A DNA stretch of 64,000 bases from Gnetum montanum (lineage: Eukaryota > Streptophyta > Gnetopsida > Gnetales > Gnetaceae): assembly GCA_015680685.1 (NCBI GenBank), contig MNCI01002682.1, forward strand, positions 355,995 to 419,994, written 5' to 3'. A model generated the notes under the pieces. It searched no databases. It saw only the letters and a program-made list of their open reading frames with translations, and had not been told where the DNA came from. The first letter of the stretch is position 1, and every line of letters begins with the position of its first letter. Shown one piece after another: positions 9,411 to 21,212 of this stretch. Position numbers and translations under genes: made by a program.

Positions 9411-11654
9411 ATGTTGGAAAGCTCCATACGTTTATGCATGGAGACAAATTGTTCCAGCAGCAGCGGCAGTAGCAGAGGAAGAAGAAGAAGGAGAGATACA
9501 GAAATTGAACAAGCACCAGAAACAGATTCAGCTCAAGATCTGACTTCATCATCATGCTTTCCATCCCTGATGATGACCCAGAAATCCAATCCCGTGACCC
9601 ACAAATCCAATTTCCCGAAAGCAGGCATGGCCCATTCTTTCTCCGCGCCATCGGATTTGGATTCAGCCCAGAATTCAAATCCTTCAAATCCCAAAGGCCT
9701 GCATAAGGCCTTCAGCTTTCGCTGCAGGAAATCACAGCAACACCACCATGGCAACAACAATCATACCGATAATCCTCAGCATAATCATCGTCATTATTAT
9801 GCCTCGGCTTCTCTGTTTTTCTCTGGTTTCTTCAAGAAAAGGCAACAGTCACAGGCCCGGTCCTCCATTAATGGCGATAATTCCAGCGAACCTGTTTCGC
9901 CTAAGGTCACATGCATCGGTCAGGTGAGGGCTAAGAAATCATGGGCTGCTTCTTCTTCTTCTGCATTCAAAAGCAAGAATGGTGGTGGGTTTGCCTCTGC
10001 AAATTTTCGGATCCCCACGAGCTGGAGCCGTCGGTTCCATCTGAAAAAGGAATTCCTTCATGGCTTAAAGCAATTCTCCGGCTTACTCCGCAGCAATGGA
10101 TTCTTCCCCTCCAAAGCTTTCTGTAAGCATCGAAAGTTTGACGTAACCACCACCCCCAGGAAACAGCAGCACCAGAATTTGCGCAATTTTTCAGGCCCTG
10201 TGTGTCATATAGGTATGTTTCTGTGCCTGCACATTTTGTTTATCTAGAGCTTTTCTGGTTTTGGATTTTCGAAACCGGTTGGGGAATTTCTGAGGATGTT
10301 AGAAGCATGCAGGATTGGTTTTGGCAAAAAAGATTTCGGATGATTGATTTGAAACCATGCAAGATTGAATTTTCTTTATTAGATTATTGTTATTGTTTTT
10401 GTTCTTTCAATTTGGGGCTTCAACATTCAAGGGCATGCACTGCCCAGATTCATGCAGATTTTTTAGGACGCCCAGATAACTTTCTAGATTTTAGAAAACA
10501 TCGCAAACGGACATGAATTCCTTTAGAAAATATGGGGGTCAAGATTGTTTAAATCCAGATGTGAATAGCTGGTTCAGGGCCTATTCAGCAAGCTTGTCTG
10601 TTTGAACTTCGTGATTGAAACTTTGTATACTGATTCATTTTTGCAGCTAAATGATTTGCAACATTGGAATGCTGATTCCTGATTGCAGTTAATGATTGCA
10701 GCTCCTTTTTTCTGTGTGTTGGTGCAGCATGCAAGGATAGAATGCCTTGGACAAGGAAGGTTGCCACGGAGCACCAGGAAGATGATGATGATGATGATGA
10801 TGAGATCCCCTGGGCTTCAGACGTGAATGAAAACAGCATCCACCATGAAAACGATATCGAGAGCATGAAATCTGAAGATAACTCCATTGTTCCAGCAGAT
10901 GCTCTTGTGATGACCAGAACCAGATCTGCCCCTGTAGCAATGCAGGAGATCAGTTTGAGGGAGGAAAAGACTAAGAAACAAGACTATTCCAATGTTGCAG
11001 CAGCAGCAGCAGAATCAAAGAAAGCAAAAAGCAAAGAAGAAGAAGAAGAAAAAGAATCTTCAGACATGCGAGGATTACTTATTTTCAATGGAAGACCAGG
11101 ACTCCAGATGTCATTGGATGTGTGCAAAGAAACTTGGCTTCCAAGCACTGACCCATCTGAAATCCCTGCTGCTGCTGCTAATGTGAAAATGGATGTTGGG
11201 AGCAGAAAGGTCAACATGCACAAAATAATTACCCCAGCAGAGCTGGTTGAAATTGCAACAGCTTTGAGCAATCTGCCTGAGTGGAAACACAATCAAATTG
11301 GGGCCTTGATATTGACCAGATCCAAATCTGAGCCATGCAAAGTTTCTGCAAAGATGGTAGGGGGCTGGACCTTAAGGAGGAAGAGTGTTGGTAAGCTCTT
11401 CGAACACTGCCTGATTTTCCGCTGCCTTTACAGCTGCAACAAATACTTTTCTGCATTCAAACCTTTCAAATCTGCCTTTTGCATTCCAACCATTCATTCA
11501 AACATTTCTTTCTTTCTTTCTGCATTCCAACCATTCAAGATCATTGGTGTTAGTTGGCACTGATTAGATTATTTTCACTTTGGATGCCGACTGTTTCATG
11601 ATTTTTCTTCTTAAAATAAACTTTTTGAGTGCTGTTTACTTTTCTGCAGGTTGA
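9411..11654 (+). CDS. Uncharacterised plant protein with SPKVTCIGQVR and TRxRSAP motifs, 3 exons
   Basis: Exons are 9411-10212, 10728-11390 and 11650-11654. Both introns are GT-AG and split a Gly/Ala codon after its first base, so the frame is kept, giving 489 residues. In order: a Ser/Arg/His-rich start, a basic region, SPKVTCIGQVR at about residues 163-173, a second basic region, seven Asp (286-292), TRTRSAP (330-336), an Ala run and a Lys/Glu run, GLLIFNGRPG, then LTRSKSEP (463-470) near the end. The KVTCIGQVR motif with LTRxRSAP motifs recalls angiosperm proteins annotated as syringolide-induced protein 14-1-1-like. That is from memory, and the family's function is not established. No signal peptide or membrane segment; the composition suggests a nuclear or cytoplasmic, largely disordered protein. 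An in-frame TGA at 9378 bounds the frame. ATG at 9438 is an alternative start. The stop falls two bases into exon 3, so the C-terminus depends on that splice site. Confidence 0.8.
10213..10727 (+). other. Intron 1 of the host gene
   Basis: Donor GTATGT at 10213 and acceptor TTGGTGCAG ending at 10727, preceded by a T-rich tract. Removing these 515 bp joins G (10212) with CA (10728-10729) as an Ala codon and continues in the long downstream frame. This is the main support for the gene model. Confidence 0.8.
11391..11649 (+). other. Intron 2 of the host gene
   Basis: Donor GTAAGC at 11391 and acceptor TTTTCTGCAG ending at 11649, 259 bp, with a T-rich 3' end. Splicing completes a Gly codon and runs straight into TGA (11652-11654). 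If the intron is retained the frame stays open to about 11563, giving a longer C-terminus. Confidence 0.7.
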
Positions 11655-14648
11655 AGTGGCTGACCAGGAAAGTGTGCAAGGAGGTCATTTTCATGCTTTT
11701 TGAATTTGGTATATACCGACCCAGTCAGTTTGATTTGCATCTAGCGGTATAAAGATTTGACTCATTGTGCACCACTCATGCTATGCACGGTAATTGAGAT
11801 TTTTGAGTTTTGACCATGGATTATGGAGTACAGAGAGTTAGATCTGCAGATATTATATTTTCGGCTGTGTATACGGTGTTAATGAAGTGACAGTGTATAG
11901 AAACTAAAATTGTCAAAATTCCACACCGACAGACATTGCTGAGACATATCTCAGAATCAGCATGATGCTGAAGAGATCTTTCCTTTTTTTCTCTCTTTAT
12001 TTAGGTTTGGTTAGGTTATAGCGGAATGTTGTAACTGCTACCAAGCAGGTGGGCATTTTTCTAAGCAACAGGAAGTTTAGTCTATTTTGTTGCCCTTAAT
12101 CAGTGGGATCCCTGATAATTGTATTATTGGTTTGCGAGGTATGCGAATTCAAGTTATAATTGAGGTATTTTTAAAAAATAATTATGATTTAGTAATTAAC
12201 CAATTACAAATTTAAACTAGGATTAAATTAGTATATTTACATTGGCATTACTTTTTGTCCTGTTTTCAACCATCAGCATATCATAGATTATCTTTTCCCG
12301 ATTTTAACAGTCAGCATATCTTAGATGATAAAGCGAAGAAATAAGGATCTAGTTCTTCAAATATGCAAATGGCAAAATGAACTCATGTAGCAGATTCAAT
12401 TTTATTAGTACAAGAAAAAAATGAAGGAGATAATAAGCATGTCAGAGATGGAAGAAAGATACCAAAATAATCATTAAAATACATTTTTGTCAAATCCTAC
12501 AATCACCGCCATTCCTGTCTCTTCATCACTGTCCTCCTGCTTCCCACAGAAGTGGTAATTAACTATTAATAATGTAAATATACAGCATGTGCACCATCTT
12601 TAGTTGTCAATCTGGATTTCAGGACTGTGCTTAACAACGTTACCTTTTTAACATGATAATCTACTTAGGCAAAAGACTTCTTAACAGTTTCCTGATGACG
12701 CAGGTTTGATCGGTATTCTTCTCATTTGCTGTACATGAGTTCTGGTGATGACTTATAAGTACAATGATGTGGGGCAAAATGTGTCCACTGTAAATGCAAA
12801 ACACCATGCGGGTAGTTTCTAATTTACAAGCCCAAAAGAAAGGACTGCGATTGTGTTTCCACGAATTAATGCCCTAAATGAATTTGCCAAAGAGATAAAT
12901 ATCAATGCTTTCTATATATTAGTATTTGCATCATCAATATGGAAAGGACTTACAAAGTTCTAAGAAAACCAAAAGGAAAAGTCATTAGATATGTATTTAT
13001 TAAACTTAGGCTTAGACTCAAAAATTGTATAATACCTTCAATAAGGTCTTAACAACAAAAAGGGACCTTCTAACAACAAAAAGGGACCTTGTAAAAACAA
13101 TTTTAACAAACATTGTAGCTAGTGATAACATGCATTCTCATTGTGAAAACTCATCTCAAGTTACCAACTCAAGTCACCAAATATGCCTCTACATAGACAA
13201 ACTTCATCTTTGTATCCTTATGAACATATCCTTATTTAAAGGGATTGAAAGTATTACTCAACCATCAACCTGTTTAGTATCTGAAACTAAATCCTTCTCA
13301 CTAGGATTTATGATATCTTAATTATGTAATAATCCTATGTACTCTCCATTTCTAGTTGTGCTTAATTTTACTCTATTGCACTACAAACATATATTGCCTT
13401 TTATGAATACCAATAAATTTAAGATCTAGGTGATTAATTTTAACTTTATTAAACTATTTCCTTAAGATTTTCCTTCATGAAATTGTTCCCTTGAGTACTA
13501 GTTAGGGTGTCTAACAATTGTAATCTACTCAAAACAACACCTCGCATCACACCTTCTACCAATTGTCTCAAAAGAACACCCCACATCACACCCTTTGCCC
13601 CCCTTTTCAACAAAAAAACGTTTAAGGAAAAAGTTGATTGTTTATTTCAAATATTGCATAAAAATACAATAATCTTTGGAATCTACATAGAAAGGAGAGT
13701 CCTCAAATCAAGTCTACTAGATTAATGTTTTCTTGGAATGATGATAAACCTTTTTCCACAATGATTTTATTTGGCCATGCTTTGTTTTTATCTTAATGAT
13801 TGTATATTGAAAAGAAAGAAAATTATACTATTTTTCATTATGATTTTTGAATTTGTTGAACCTTTTTTGGAACTTGAAAGTTACAACTATTGACCTTTTT
13901 TCTATTTTATAAAATTTTAACAAATTTGCTACTATAAATTATTGTTTATTTTTATTAAATTGATACTAAATTATAATAGATAATATTTACAATATATACT
14001 TGTATATATTAATATTTTTAAATTGTCATAAAATCCTCCAATTTCCTTCACAAGTTAGTCCATACGAATAGGATAAAGACACCAATACAAAGATGATTCT
14101 TATTTTTATTTATATGTTAATAAACTTCTATATAAAATTTGTCATTAAACATATCAATCAATTTTCCTTCAAAGTGTATCATTCATTTTGGCTTGTCAAA
14201 CCTAAAGAACAAGCTCAAAAATAGCCAATCATTAAAAAAAATAGTAACCTTCAAGTTTAATCCCTACTTAAGATAAACATATATACAAGTTTTAGTTCTA
14301 AGAATTTTCAATTTAAATGAAAACGACTATTGATTTATCAAATTTTGCATTATGAAACTATGATAATTGATAATCAAATTTTGCTATGTTTATATAAACC
14401 TAAATTGATTAATTTGAACAAATAACATTAGTACAATGATTTAAGAGTATTTTAAATACATTTAATAATCAAAAGCATTGATATTATATAGCTTTTATAA
14501 CATCTTAGTCTTAGCTTGAGCTTTCAACTTAGTGGTTGATAATATAATGAATTGTTAGTTAAGCTACCATCTCAAAAGTAAGTCCCACTTCATGTAGTTC
14601 CAATCCAAAATGACTTAGTTAATGACTAACAATTTTGTACTTCATAAC
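11655..14648. other. Host-gene 3' region and AT-rich intergenic DNA
   Basis: The first few hundred bases are probably 3' untranslated sequence, but I could not fix the poly(A) site. From about 12140 the DNA becomes very AT-rich. A small tandem (AACAACAAAAAGGGACCTT twice, 13051-13090) and a diverged 40-bp direct repeat (about 13513-13600) are present. The reading frames at 13025-13321 and 13507-13725 have no recognisable motif. No RNA gene or terminal repeat seen. Confidence 0.5.
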
Positions 14649-15480
14649 TGATGAGTCATCATTTGGGCGACTGCGATATCGCGTACGCGATATGGCATGC
14701 CCAGCTGCAATATCACATACGTGATATCGCAGCCTGTCTCCTCATCTATAAATAAGAGGTAGACAGATGAGTTCCACACATTAGACATTAGGAAGTAAGT
14801 TAGTTTTCAATTTAAGTTTTTCATTTCTTTCTCTCCCTTTTCCTCTCCATGTATGCCCGCAGTGTGGTGATTGTAATTGTACGACATCCTTTATTCGAGT
14901 GTGACGTACTTGGACACACACATGACCAGAAATAAAGATCAAGATTACTTCATCATTGCAGCATTGACTTGGCTTAATTATTTAATTAATTGTTATTTAC
15001 TGCTTTCCTAGTTAATCTCTCTCACCCTTAACTCATGTTAAATCCGGAATGAGTATGACTTGATTACGAGCATTTAAATGTGACTACTTGGTAACCCAGT
15101 AGCGTACTTAGGATCTGCACTTGGTAATCCCAGTGGTAGTCGTGCACGAAGTCCAAGATGTGTACGGATAATCAAGGAACAGATGCTCATCTCACTTAGG
15201 CTAGTTTAGATTCTCTCTCACCCTTTCCTCCTAGCTGAGTTAATCTTATTTTCCATTACCTTCAGGAGTAGCATTAGATTAGAAACCACATCATACACCT
15301 CACTTTGGACTAAACCATATGTGACAAAGATAATACTAGTCCAGGTGGGAAGACAGCGAATTGCGACCTAAGGCTAACTATCTAGGTGCCACAATTAGTC
15401 CGTCTGTGGAGTTCAACCGGATCATGCGTGTAATGCTCGTATTCGTATGGTTGAGTGTAGGGGTGCCTCACCACTCATCA
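14649..15480 (+). repeat. Solo LTR (A/B-like) with perfect target duplication
   Basis: 832-bp LTR from TGATGAGTC to CCACTCATCA, flanked on both sides by ATAAC (14644-14648 and 15481-15485), so it is a solo LTR. U3 has four GATATC-like cores (14671-14731) before a TATA box (TATAAATA, 14748-14755). R carries CTTTATT (14889-14895) and AATAAAG (14931-14937). U5 has TTGGTAAYCC repeats. R and U5 resemble B1 most closely. Confidence 0.92.
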
Positions 15481-16728
15481 ATAACACAAAAGTAATATAG
15501 AATTAACAACATTATGTAACATCTATATTTGTTACTTATAAATATTATGTGACAACTATGTTGGTTGATTGTGTACTAAAGGATTAGAGGCTTTGCAAAG
15601 AAGTTTTTGAGGTTGTGCAAAGGATCAAAGGCTTCGTAGAGAGTTTTTCGAGGTTATGTAGAGCATCTAAGGCTTTGCAAAGGTTTTCTTTTGAGGCCAT
15701 CCAAAGGGTTTTTCTGAGGTTGTGTAGAGGATCTAAGGCTTTGCAAAAGATTTAAGACTTTGAAAAAGAGTAGAAATTTGGGGTTTTGTAGAGGATTTTT
15801 CAAGGTTATGGAAAGGGTTAGATATGATTCCAGTTACTAAGTCTAAACTACATGAGATTGCTACTCAATTAGAAGCCTTATTTGAGAGGCAAAAATGTCT
15901 TGAAGATAGACAAGAAACATGTATTCAGAATTAGGAAATGATATCAAAATGGATGTAGAAACATAAAGAAACACCAAAAAAATTAAAAGATGCTAATGAA
16001 AGAATAGACAATAGTGATGGATAAACATAATAGTGACTTTGAAAATCTCATTCGTACCATGAACATTATAACTACAAAGCAAGAGACAATTGCTAATCAC
16101 CTAGAAGCTATAATGATACAACAACAAATGATAGTAGAATGGATTAAAAAATAAAAAATAATAAGTAAAACTTTGAATTATGGATCAAATCAAGAAACTA
16201 CATGTGATATGATTGCAAAGCAGGAAATAGTTATTTAAGCAATTTGTAAACATGTTAAAACTTCATGTGATTTACTAAAGGAACAAGAAGATAAAAGAAA
16301 AAGAGATCAAAATCTCTAATTTTCTAGGGTTTCAAAAAGTACAAAAAAAGAAGATAATTTAAAAAATGTTATTCATGATATTATAACAAAAAAAGTACAC
16401 CTTGATATCTTATGTAACCCATCATTGTAGGACTCTATGGTATCATGTTATGTTTATGGTTGTGCAATTAGACTTAGTTGGGGGCCATGGGGATGCATAG
16501 TTAGCTATATTTTTTTAATAATATATTTTCTAAGATGTTATAAAATCATGCTTATGATTATGATTTATCATGACTATGCACATGATCACGTTAGATGTGT
16601 AGTAGCATGTTTGTGATTGGTAGGTTGTGAGGCAATATTGAGCATTAAGTAGGTATGATCTCAAAATTCATTCCATTATATGCATTTATGAGTATGGTAT
16701 CAGTGTTGCTTGGTTAATCATGGATAAG
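15481..16728 (+). repeat. Left part of repeat F, with degenerate tandem repeats and a broken frame
   Basis: 15590-15815 is a chain of degenerate repeats built from AAGGCTTTGCAAAG and TTTTTGAGGTTGTG words, roughly 60 bp each. From 15822 a frame starts (MIPVTKSKLHEIATQLEALF...), rich in Glu, Gln and Lys and coiled-coil-like, soon broken by TAG and further stops up to about 16400. The tail (16440-16728) is rich in TATGAT words like 41934 onward. F is therefore probably one older element split by insertion of D. Its class is unknown. Confidence 0.5.
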
Positions 16729-17784
16729 TGATGAGACTTGATATGTCAGGTAGTTGAGTCATAGGGATATCATGAAGCATCATTTTGTTAAGTGTATTAG
16801 TTGGCTAAGATATTGTAGATGCTACATCACATCTACATTGTAGCATCCTTGTTAGTGCATCTCAGTTGGTTTCTACATTGTAGATGCTACATCACATTTG
16901 CTATAACTTAGTTGCGTTGATGCATCCTTGTTAATGCAGCCCCATTGACGCATGCTTGTCGATGCATCCCTGTTGATGTAATTAAATGCATTACTGCATC
17001 CCCGTCAATGCAATGCCTATATTTGCCTATAAATATGTGAGCACCCACCATGTATTTAGCACTGTTTGGTTAGTAGTATAGCTAGACTCTTATAGTTTTA
17101 TGCCATAATCCTAGCAAATAGTTAGTGGGTGCCCGTAGTGTGGATTTGAGTTAGTTGTATGGCATCTTATTCGAGTGGCATTGTATTTGGACATATTCCA
17201 TGAACGAGAATAAGATCCAGATTGTTTCCTATTAATTGTAGCACTTTGACTTAGAATAGATTTACTTTTAATGAAATTTATTTTCTATGTACTTACTTAA
17301 CATTTACATTTCCATGCATGTTAATTAATCAACAGAATGAGTGTGACTAGTTTTGAGTGTAAACACATATTTTCTCAGTAATTCTAGCAACGTTATTGCT
17401 TGGTTCGCTTAGTAGCATAACATTTGGTAATCCTAGTAGTGAATACGTGAGTTCATGACATGTACAGTAGGTTGGGAATGGACACTCATTGCCATTAGGA
17501 TAGTTTAGGATTTATCTTCTTGTTATTAATTAGTTTAAATAGTTAATTTCTACATGATTATTTAGTTAGTTTAAAGGCCATACAACATCAATAATCATAT
17601 GCCTCACTTTGGACTAAACCATATGTTGTAAAGCTATCACTAGTTCAAGTGAGAAGACAATGACCTGTGATTAATGTTTAACAATCTAGATACCACGCTA
17701 GTTCCATTCATGGAATTTGATTGGGTTGTATATGAATGCTTGTGATTCATATGGTTGAGCTTAAGGAGTACCCGTTGCTCATCA
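16729..17784 (+). repeat. 5' LTR of element D
   Basis: 1056-bp LTR from TGATGAGACTTG to TTGCTCATCA. U3 has many GATGCATCC/GTAGATGCTACATC words instead of GATATC palindromes, then TATAAATA at 17028-17035. R has a 9-bp perfect inverted pair, ATCTTATTC (17164-17172) and GAATAAGAT (17208-17216). U5 has TTGGTAATCC-type repeats. The end matches the A/B families (ATATGGTTGAG...CTCATCA). Confidence 0.9.
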
Positions 17785-17785
17785 T

Positions 17786-17804
17786 TGGCGCTATTGCTAG
17801 GGAT
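17786..17804 (+). other. Primer-binding site of D, decayed tRNA-Asp type
   Basis: Reads TGGCGCTATTGCTAGGGAT against the expected TGGCGCCGTTGCCGGGGAT. The four differences are all C-to-T or G-to-A, as expected from deamination of methylated cytosine. Confidence 0.85.
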
Positions 17805-17917
17805 GATGCTAGTTATCTAGATTAGTTATATTATAAATAATTGTTGTAAAAATATGAATGATTTATCTTTTTGAAAATATTAATATTTTAAGTCACACAC
17901 ATTATTAAATAAAAACA

Positions 17918-18300
17918 TGTCTTCTTCACATAGGACCAATAATGCATCACATGATGAGAACATTAGTAGGAGAAATGGTAGGTGCTATATAGAAGAAAAT
18001 TGGAGTGAATCACTAAACATAGGGGTTTCATATGCTCATTTAGACCCTTACTACATTTAAAGACTACGTTCAACTAATGTAGACAACGTTAGAGGGGATG
18101 GAACAAGTCCTAGAACAAGGAGTGCCTTAAGGCCTAGGACCTCCTCCAACCCTAGAAGAGATAAATCAAGGACCATAAGGGGAGATATAGAAGTCATGGT
18201 GATTCTCCCAATTCGTCATCTTCTTCTTCATCTTCAACTTCTAGTTCTGACAAAGGTGAATGTAGGTACAGAGATAGAGCTCCACTAAAGGGTTGAGATG
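17918..18300 (+). pseudogene. D-element gag, N-terminal fragment
   Basis: Starts with ATGTCTTCTTCACAT (MSSSH...), like the gag start of the A family (MSSSSHKS...). It runs through a Ser/Arg-rich section matching the A-family SPSSSPSSSHS-like stretch, with several stops. After about 18300 similarity to gag is lost. It probably belongs with the gag fragment at 21213, separated by insertion or rearrangement. Confidence 0.6.
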
Positions 18301-19879
18301 AAGATAGAAATATGGATCTATTGGCACATTTTTATCATTTTAATGGAGTAGTGATGGTTCTTGATAGGCTTTGAGAAGTTGATAAAGTTATGCTATGTTG
18401 GTTTTCTCAAAAAAATAAAAAAAAATATAAAAAATAAAAAATAAAAATTCTTTTGAAGCTATCCCAGCAAATACCTTAGACAAGGAAAAGATTTTGAAGG
18501 TCATATTTTAATTAAAATATCACAACAACGTAGAGGAGAATATCGATTTTATGTGAGGGATATATCTAAGCAAGGTGGCTTATATTTTAATCGGAAAATT
18601 GATAAGCTTAAAAATTTTATCAATCAAGTTCTAAAATTTCCAAAACGACGTAACCATTAAAATATTAAATTTATCATGTGTTGTTACAATGGGATGTTCA
18701 AGCAAAAAATCAACAAGCAAAAAATTAGCAGCCATGGCATGACGCCTGGTGTTGATTCAACCTCTAGAACCTTAATAAACAAATTCCAAGATAAGTTAAC
18801 CTCTAGGATTAAACCCTCGCTTCCTTAAGAAGTAATATTGGCATCCATGGCCTGGGTGCCCTGAACATGGCTCATATGTGTGGCAAATTTGGTGTTAGGA
18901 TTAAAAATGGCCATGTACATCGGAGCATGGATTTCAGCAAGTTTAACAGAACAGGTAACAGGGATCATTCTGTGGAGCACTAGGCTTGTCTGAGAATTAA
19001 TGCTCCTAGATTCATGGCATTTGTAGCCGTTAGTAATCACGTGTTTGTAAGAAATCCATAGCTACAGAGTCCCTTCATCCATGGATCCCTTGATAGAAAA
19101 GCCCTTGGAACCCCTACAATACTTACCTTGGACAAGCTCCACCATAGTGCTGTATGTCGATTTCTCAGCAGAGGACATCATGAAAAATCATGGTGGAAAT
19201 GTGTAGAGGCTTGGCGGCTGATTACTTGTCAATAACGACACTCATATTGGCAGTGAAGACTGTCATTTTCTTTGATCTTTCATGTTGCAAAGAGTGGCAT
19301 TGGGAAATTTAATTGGAAATGATGCACCACTGTGCTAATCATGGAGGCAAAGACGAAGTTACAAACAAGTGGTCACTACCCTGCAAAGGCACACGATGTT
19401 AATGGAGTGTGTGGAAAACACATCATTGTTGCTTGTTGGTAGTTTGGCCATGTTTATTATTGCATTTTACACACAATATTTTTTCACAATATTATGGTTT
19501 TACATTCCATACATTGGTATTAAGGTTTTGGTATGGGGTTATAAAATGACCAAAAAAAATAATCATAAAATAAAATCATGATATAAAAAAGAAGAAGAAT
19601 AAAATATAGTAATTAAATTTGGAAAATGAAGTTTAGATTGAGGGAACATATATAATCAACCATAGATTGGCTATCTTGCATTTGTATTTAGGTGACTTGG
19701 AATTGAAGAAGGCACCTCAATTTAGAGTTATCTTTACTTTAAAGGCTTAAATTATGTTTTGTCCCATAAGAAGATATATTATAAGGGTTGATGTACCAAA
19801 AATGGTAAACTCATATTAAAGATAAAACCTCAAGAATATTAAGAAAAATAAAATAAAATATTTATAAGTTAGTTATTGG
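18301..19879. other. D interior without recognised function
   Basis: Mostly unassigned. Between about 18780 and 19230 the composition is more balanced. On the minus strand, codons from about 19180 down to 18825 can be read with one stop (MSSAEKSTYSTMVELVQGKY ... AQAMDANITS-like end). It looks like a captured gene fragment or another element's coding piece, but I recognise no family. 19369-19581 has a short hydrophobic frame of uncertain meaning. Confidence 0.35.
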
Positions 19880-21092
19880 ACAAGACACTTTCCAACTATG
19901 GCTTAAATTTCTCATGGAAGTTATAACTTCTTAGGGTGGTTATGCATTAATCCCATAGATATTTGTAACACCCTTAACTTCTCATGATTATTGTAACTAC
20001 CCTAAGGCCACTATAAAAGGGGATTCAAAGGTAGAATTAAGGGGAAGATTGGGGAAAAGATACTTAGAAGAATATTAAAGATTGTAAAGCATGACTTGCT
20101 AGAAACATCAATTTAGCTATTTTATTTTAATTCTGTGATTTCATTTCTTCCCATTTTATTTTAGTTACTTAACTAATGGTCTAAATAGTATCATGATTGA
20201 CATTTTATTTTGGGATTTTCTAGGTTGGATGTATAGCTCTATTTTTGCGCAATATTAGACTTCTATTAGGTTTTCTGTAGAGCTTATTTTGTATTCGAAA
20301 AGTATCTTGAGAAATTTAATAGTAATGTCTTATAAAAATTACTTGTTTGAGTCTAGGGAATCAAGAAAATCTTTAATACTTTGCAATGACTGAAATAGCT
20401 TTATTTCTTTTAAAGTTTATTGCCTTAATATTTCAATTTCAAAATTGTCAAATTTTTCTAGAAGTTCTATAATTTGCAATTCTTAATTGATCTTAACTAG
20501 CCAAATAGAAGCTTGTATTTTGTCATTTACAAAGCATTTTGGTAGTTAAATAAGAGTGTCTTTTATGAAAATGCTTGTTGAGCTTAGAGAATTTGAATGA
20601 TTCGTAATAGATTGAATTGGAATAGCTTTATTGTGAAGTGTTTCCTCATGTCAATTTATCTTGCTTAAATGTTTAAGATTACACACAAATCTACTTTTTT
20701 TCTTTTCTTTTTCTAAAACCCATTGAATCTTGCTCTATTTCTAGTTTTCTTGTGGAAATTTCTCTTTTAGGAAAATTAGGAGTAGATTGGCAAAATTGTG
20801 CTCAAATATTTTTGTGAAATTTTATTGATTTCAAGTAATGGACTATAGGGACCATGTAGAATAAGTGATTTGACAAAATAGAAACCTTCAACAACTCATA
20901 GTATTTGACAAAGTTCGATAAATTTCTTTTATGATAGCATATTATAGTTTCACACACAAACCTAAGCATTTCAACATTCACAATAGCAAACACATACTCA
21001 CGTTTAGATCATTTTATAATCACTAAGTTTATTTGGAGATATCTAGGCCTTGGTGTTGCTAGAAGACCAACAAGCACCTAAACCCTATTTGA
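19880..21092 (+). repeat. Repeat E, copy 1 (TATA-bearing, LTR-like)
   Basis: About 1.2 kb matching 54268-55612 along its length. Near its start it has an inverted pair (CTTAGGGTGGTTAT and GTAACTACCCTAAGG) followed by ACTATAAAAGGGG (about 20010-20022), a good TATA box, then long T-rich sequence ending near CTTGGTGTTGCTAGA. The layout resembles an LTR (U3 with TATA, then R/U5). No target duplication or clean ends could be fixed, so the class is open. Confidence 0.55.
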
Positions 21093-21212
21093 AGAATAGC
21101 TTTACTTCCTGTGACATGTAGGTCATGCGACTAGAGGCTCCCAAGGATTGGTGGTCCCAAATGGTCATCAACAAGATTAAAGAAAAGATGAAAGATATCA
21201 AAGTGAGCATAG

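Noticed and set aside
9241-9687. Minus-strand frames across the host gene (also 10585-10940, 10984-11292)
   Set aside because: They are antisense to exons with consistent splicing and known motifs; Cys- and Ser-rich content comes from the GCA, GAT and GAA repeats.
18825-19040. Confident host gene on the minus strand
   Set aside because: A single small frame with an upstream stop, no recognised family and no splice support. Kept only as a finding.
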